Assembly: GCA_026193435.1 (NCBI GenBank)
Contig: JAPHUN010000211.1
Coordinates: 1 to 7,202 of the forward strand
Source: Chlorobium sp.
GTDB lineage: Bacteria; Bacteroidota; Chlorobiia; Chlorobiales; Chlorobiaceae
Reading direction: 5' to 3'
Length of the DNA: 7,202 nucleotides
Shown here: piece by piece, positions 6,887 through 7,202 of the stretch
Layout of the letters: the number at the start of each line of letters is the position of its first letter
Position numbering within the stretch: the first letter of the stretch is position 1
Translations under genes and position numbers: made by a program
Notes under the pieces: generated by a model
What the model was told of the DNA's origin: nothing
Seen by the model: the letters and a program-made list of their open reading frames with translations, nothing else
Databases searched by the model: none

Positions 6887-7202
6887 ATGTTTGTAGACGT
6901 CCATTGCCATCTCTCATTTCCTGAATTTGACGAAGATCGCCCTGAAGTGATCAGGCGCTTACGGGAACAGAACATTTCTCTGCTCATTGATCCGGGAACA
7001 AATACCGAGACCAGCAGACGTTCCATAGAACTCTCGGCACACCATGAGTTCATCTATGCTACAGTCGGGCTCCACCCGCACGAAATCTCACAGGCTTTCT
7101 CCCCGGAGACGCTCTCTCTTCTCGAAGCACTGACTACAGAACCGAAGGTTGTCGGTATCGGAGAGATCGGGCTTGACTACCACTATCCGGGATATGACGC
7201 GA
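6887..7202 (+). CDS. tatD: TatD family metal-dependent hydrolase (DNase), 3' partial
   Basis: TatD enzymes are TIM-barrel amidohydrolases of the cytoplasm; characterised members are Mg2+-dependent deoxyribonucleases linked to DNA repair and turnover. The first 105 residues are visible, starting MFVDVHCHLSFPEF. They show the metal-binding DVHCHL (H6 and H8), GLHPH (61-65), and GEIGLDYHY (92-100) whose E93 bridges the metals. Full-length members have about 255-265 residues, so the second half, with the remaining His and Asp ligands, lies beyond the window. The ATG is 24 bp after the lspA stop and no Shine-Dalgarno sequence lies at normal spacing (AGGA at 6861-6864 is 22 nt away). Paralogues (TatD, YcfH, YjjV) cannot be told apart from this part, so the symbol is a family-level label. 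Confidence 0.9.
   Translation, partial: MFVDVHCHLSFPEFDEDRPEVIRRLREQNISLLIDPGTNTETSRRSIELSAHHEFIYATVGLHPHEISQAFSPETLSLLEALTTEPKVVGIGEIGLDYHYPGYDA

Overview
The window reads as an ordinary chromosomal housekeeping segment. The most likely source is a green sulfur bacterium (Chlorobi, Chlorobium/Prosthecochloris-like). I infer this from the Bacteroidetes/Chlorobi-style UvrC core (the FDNSHFQG signature followed by a GKP-containing stretch), the order TPR protein - aroE - lspA - tatD, moderate GC content and scarce Shine-Dalgarno sequences. No database search was possible, so the taxonomy is an inference from protein wording. All five genes are on the + strand.

Bases 1-1651 hold the 3' part of a sodium:solute symporter gene; its start lies before the window. 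It ends at a near-perfect 13-bp-stem intrinsic terminator (1672-1701), which separates it from the rest. After 222 bp comes uvrC (1874-3760), the complete nuclease subunit of UvrABC nucleotide excision repair.

A 166-bp gap follows, then a 466-residue protein made almost entirely of 12 in-register TPR units (3927-5327). Only 18 bp separate it from aroE (5346-6227), shikimate dehydrogenase, and the two look translationally linked. A 155-bp gap with a candidate promoter and a 15-bp palindrome leads to lspA (6383-6862), the lipoprotein signal peptidase. A tatD-family metal-dependent hydrolase starts 24 bp later (6887) and runs off the right edge.

Functionally the genes are a mixed set: solute uptake, DNA repair, a protein-interaction scaffold, aromatic amino acid biosynthesis, lipoprotein maturation, and a nuclease-like hydrolase. 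TPR-aroE and lspA-tatD look like two short transcription units. I saw no mobile element, CRISPR array, tRNA/rRNA, phage remnant or toxin-antitoxin pair, and no convincing new system. The points worth a second look are small: an EF-hand-like calcium loop in the symporter, the phase-perfect TPR solenoid of unknown role, the missing Shine-Dalgarno sequences at four of five visible starts, and several inverted repeats in the intergenic gaps. No gene-free stretch exceeds 300 bases.
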